From Planctomycetes bacterium UBA2386 (GTDB lineage: Bacteria > Planctomycetota > UBA1135 > UBA2386), in NCBI GenBank assembly GCA_002343845.1, contig DDSQ01000009.1, forward strand, positions 19,200-35,835: 16,636 nucleotides of DNA. Reading direction: 5' to 3'. The position numbers and the translations under genes are program-made. The stretch's first letter is position 1. Each line of letters opens with the position of its first letter. This document shows, in pieces, positions 15,487-16,636 of this stretch. The notes under the pieces are model-generated. The model did not search any database. It was not told the origin of the DNA and was given only the letters and a program-made list of their open reading frames with translations.

Positions 15487-15508
15487 TGCCGGCTCGTGGG
15501 TCGGCGCG

Positions 15509-15514
15509 AAGGAG
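15509..15514 (+). promoter_or_regulatory. Ribosome binding site deciding a GTG start
   Basis: AAGGAG, 5 bases before the GTG at 15520, is a strong Shine-Dalgarno. Together with the hydrophobic N-terminus it fixes the start of the last gene, which has no ATG near its beginning. Confidence 0.75.
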
Positions 15515-15519
15515 ATTCC

Positions 15520-16636
15520 GTGATCCCGAGAGTCGCCGCCCTGTGCGCGATCGAAGCCGCGATCGTGCTGTTGCTCGCCATCGAAGTGTTCGGCGCTACG
15601 CCGCAACCGCCCGTTGGCGCTCCCACACCCAGGACTGCCACGGTGGGTGACGCGACGCAAGCGACCGCCACTGTCGCAGCTTCCACGCTGCCAACGGGGA
15701 CGGGCACCGTGACCGGCACCGATGTCGAACGTGCTGCGGTCGCGGCGAAGTGGCGCGAGGACGATCCGGTAGGGGTGCTGCTCGTCGGCAGCGTCAAGTT
15801 CGGCGACGGGCGTCCCGCCGAGGGAACCTACGTGAACGTCGAGATCGACGGCCAGTGGCGCAGCGGTACCACCGCTGCGAACGGCGGCTACGCGGTGCTC
15901 GGCCTGCGACCGGGCACCTGGACGTTCTCGCTGCGGGGGACCGCCGTGGCGGAGACGACGGTCGACGTCACGATCGGCGACGACGCCGTGCAACGCCGCG
16001 ATTTCGTGGTCGATGCTTCGATCCCGTTGCGCGTGTCGATCGTCACCGCCGACGGCGCCGACGGGACGAGCGCGTTGCGGAAGGCGATGCCGGCCTTCGG
16101 CGAGTTCGCGGTCGTCGGCATGCGCGACCCCGTACCCGACCGTCTGCCACCGACGGACTACGGTGTCGTCTTCGTCGGCGATGCGCGCTGGCAACCAGAG
16201 ATGAACCCACGCGACGGGTTCGCTGGCACGCTGCATTGCGCGTCGCTCCCGGCCCATGTGGCCCTGATGCAGCGCCACCTCGTGCTGCAGCAACAGCTCG
16301 TGCAGCCCGGCGCCACGGAGGTGAAGTTCGTGGTCGACATCGCGGCCCTGCGTGGCCTTGCCGGCTCGGCGGCGGTGCGTGTGCTCGACGCGGCCAGCGG
16401 CGCACCGCTCGTGGACGCTTCCGTGAGCCTCCGCACCTCCAACCGCGGCGGCGGCGGTCAGAAGGTCGATGCCGAGGGGCGGGCGCTGCTGGAAGGACTG
16501 TCCCCGGGCTACCTGCGCTGCCAGATCTCGGCGAAGGACCGCGAGACGTTCTACACGACCGTGCGCGTCGAGCCGGGGCAACGGCTCGACCTGGGCGACG
16601 TGCGGCTCGGGGCGTTGGACCCGATGCGCGGCACCG
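15520..16636 (+). CDS. Membrane-anchored or secreted protein with carboxypeptidase-regulatory-like domains (partial)
   Basis: The frame starts at GTG 15520 and is open without a stop to the window edge, giving 372 codons of an incomplete protein. Residues 1-26 (MIPRVAAL, then AIVLLLAIEVFGA) form a signal peptide or anchor. A Pro/Thr/Ala-rich linker follows to about 75. Residues about 85-165 form a beta-sandwich repeat of the carboxypeptidase-regulatory type, with GSVKFGDGRPAEGTYVNVEI, NGGYAVLGLRPGTWTF and a VDVTIGD strand. A second copy runs from about 283, with VLDAASGAPLVDASVSL, DAEGRALLEGLSPGYLRC and VEPGQRLDLGDV. Such domains are extracellular, immunoglobulin-like and often found in long surface proteins; function is not predictable. 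Between the two copies is a less clear region (about 168-280). It lies 33 bases behind the AI-2E-family gene, with its own strong ribosome binding site, and may be co-transcribed. An opposing open frame on the minus strand is rejected because it is Arg/His-rich. Confidence 0.82.
   Translation, partial: MIPRVAALCAIEAAIVLLLAIEVFGATPQPPVGAPTPRTATVGDATQATATVAASTLPTGTGTVTGTDVERAAVAAKWREDDPVGVLLVGSVKFGDGRPAEGTYVNVEIDGQWRSGTTAANGGYAVLGLRPGTWTFSLRGTAVAETTVDVTIGDDAVQRRDFVVDASIPLRVSIVTADGADGTSALRKAMPAFGEFAVVGMRDPVPDRLPPTDYGVVFVGDARWQPEMNPRDGFAGTLHCASLPAHVALMQRHLVLQQQLVQPGATEVKFVVDIAALRGLAGSAAVRVLDAASGAPLVDASVSLRTSNRGGGGQKVDAEGRALLEGLSPGYLRCQISAKDRETFYTTVRVEPGQRLDLGDVRLGALDPMRGT

Noticed and set aside
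14107..16581. Open frame of 824 codons on the minus strand opposite the AI-2E-family gene and the last gene
   Set aside because: The plus strand shows membrane segments, a family signature and regulatory-like repeats; the minus product is Arg/His/Asp-rich and crosses both genes and their gap.
1..16636. CRISPR array, phage or transposon genes, defence or secondary-metabolite cluster
   Set aside because: No regularly spaced direct repeats, transposase, integrase, nuclease or synthase motifs were seen on either strand.

Overview
This is a GC-rich, tightly packed bacterial window whose gene content points to a planctomycete or a close relative. The signs are a DUF1592-type cytochrome-like protein next to a DUF1552 (HXXSHH) protein, two giant calcium-loop (FG-GAP/VCBS) surface proteins, and a secreted-protein C-terminal domain that I associate with marine Planctomycetota. 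The assignment rests on gene content, not on a marker gene. I found no rRNA, tRNA, CRISPR array, insertion sequence or phage gene. No gene-free stretch exceeds about 112 bases.

Layout. Positions 40-2595 (+) encode a secreted 851-residue FG-GAP repeat protein. A small YkgJ-type cysteine-cluster protein follows at 2693-2962 (+). Three minus-strand genes then run leftwards from 6179: a cytosolic alkaline-phosphatase-superfamily protein (4806-6179), a lipoprotein of unknown function (3995-4801) and a secreted protein of unknown function (2959-3948). The last of these ends on the same CTAG that ends the YkgJ-type gene. A guanine deaminase, guaD (6220-6690, +), is divergent from this group.

The core of the window is a second minus-strand group reading from 14099 to 6697: a 1232-residue CRTAC1-like lipoprotein, a 751-residue DUF1587/1595/1592/1588/1585 protein with two CxxCH motifs, and a Tat-exported DUF1552 protein. 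All three carry export signals and are separated by 73 and 43 bases, so they look like one envelope-located unit of unknown function. This is the best candidate in the window for an undescribed system.

On the right, divergent from the CRTAC1-like gene, lie an AI-2E-family membrane protein with an unusual Pro-rich insert (14212-15486, +) and, 33 bases on, a GTG-started secreted or membrane-anchored protein with carboxypeptidase-regulatory-like domains that runs off the window (15520 onwards).

Many very long open frames lie opposite the real genes. They are by-products of high GC and repeated Asp/Gly codons, and I left them out. All domain and family calls are from pattern recognition and memory of families; no search was run.
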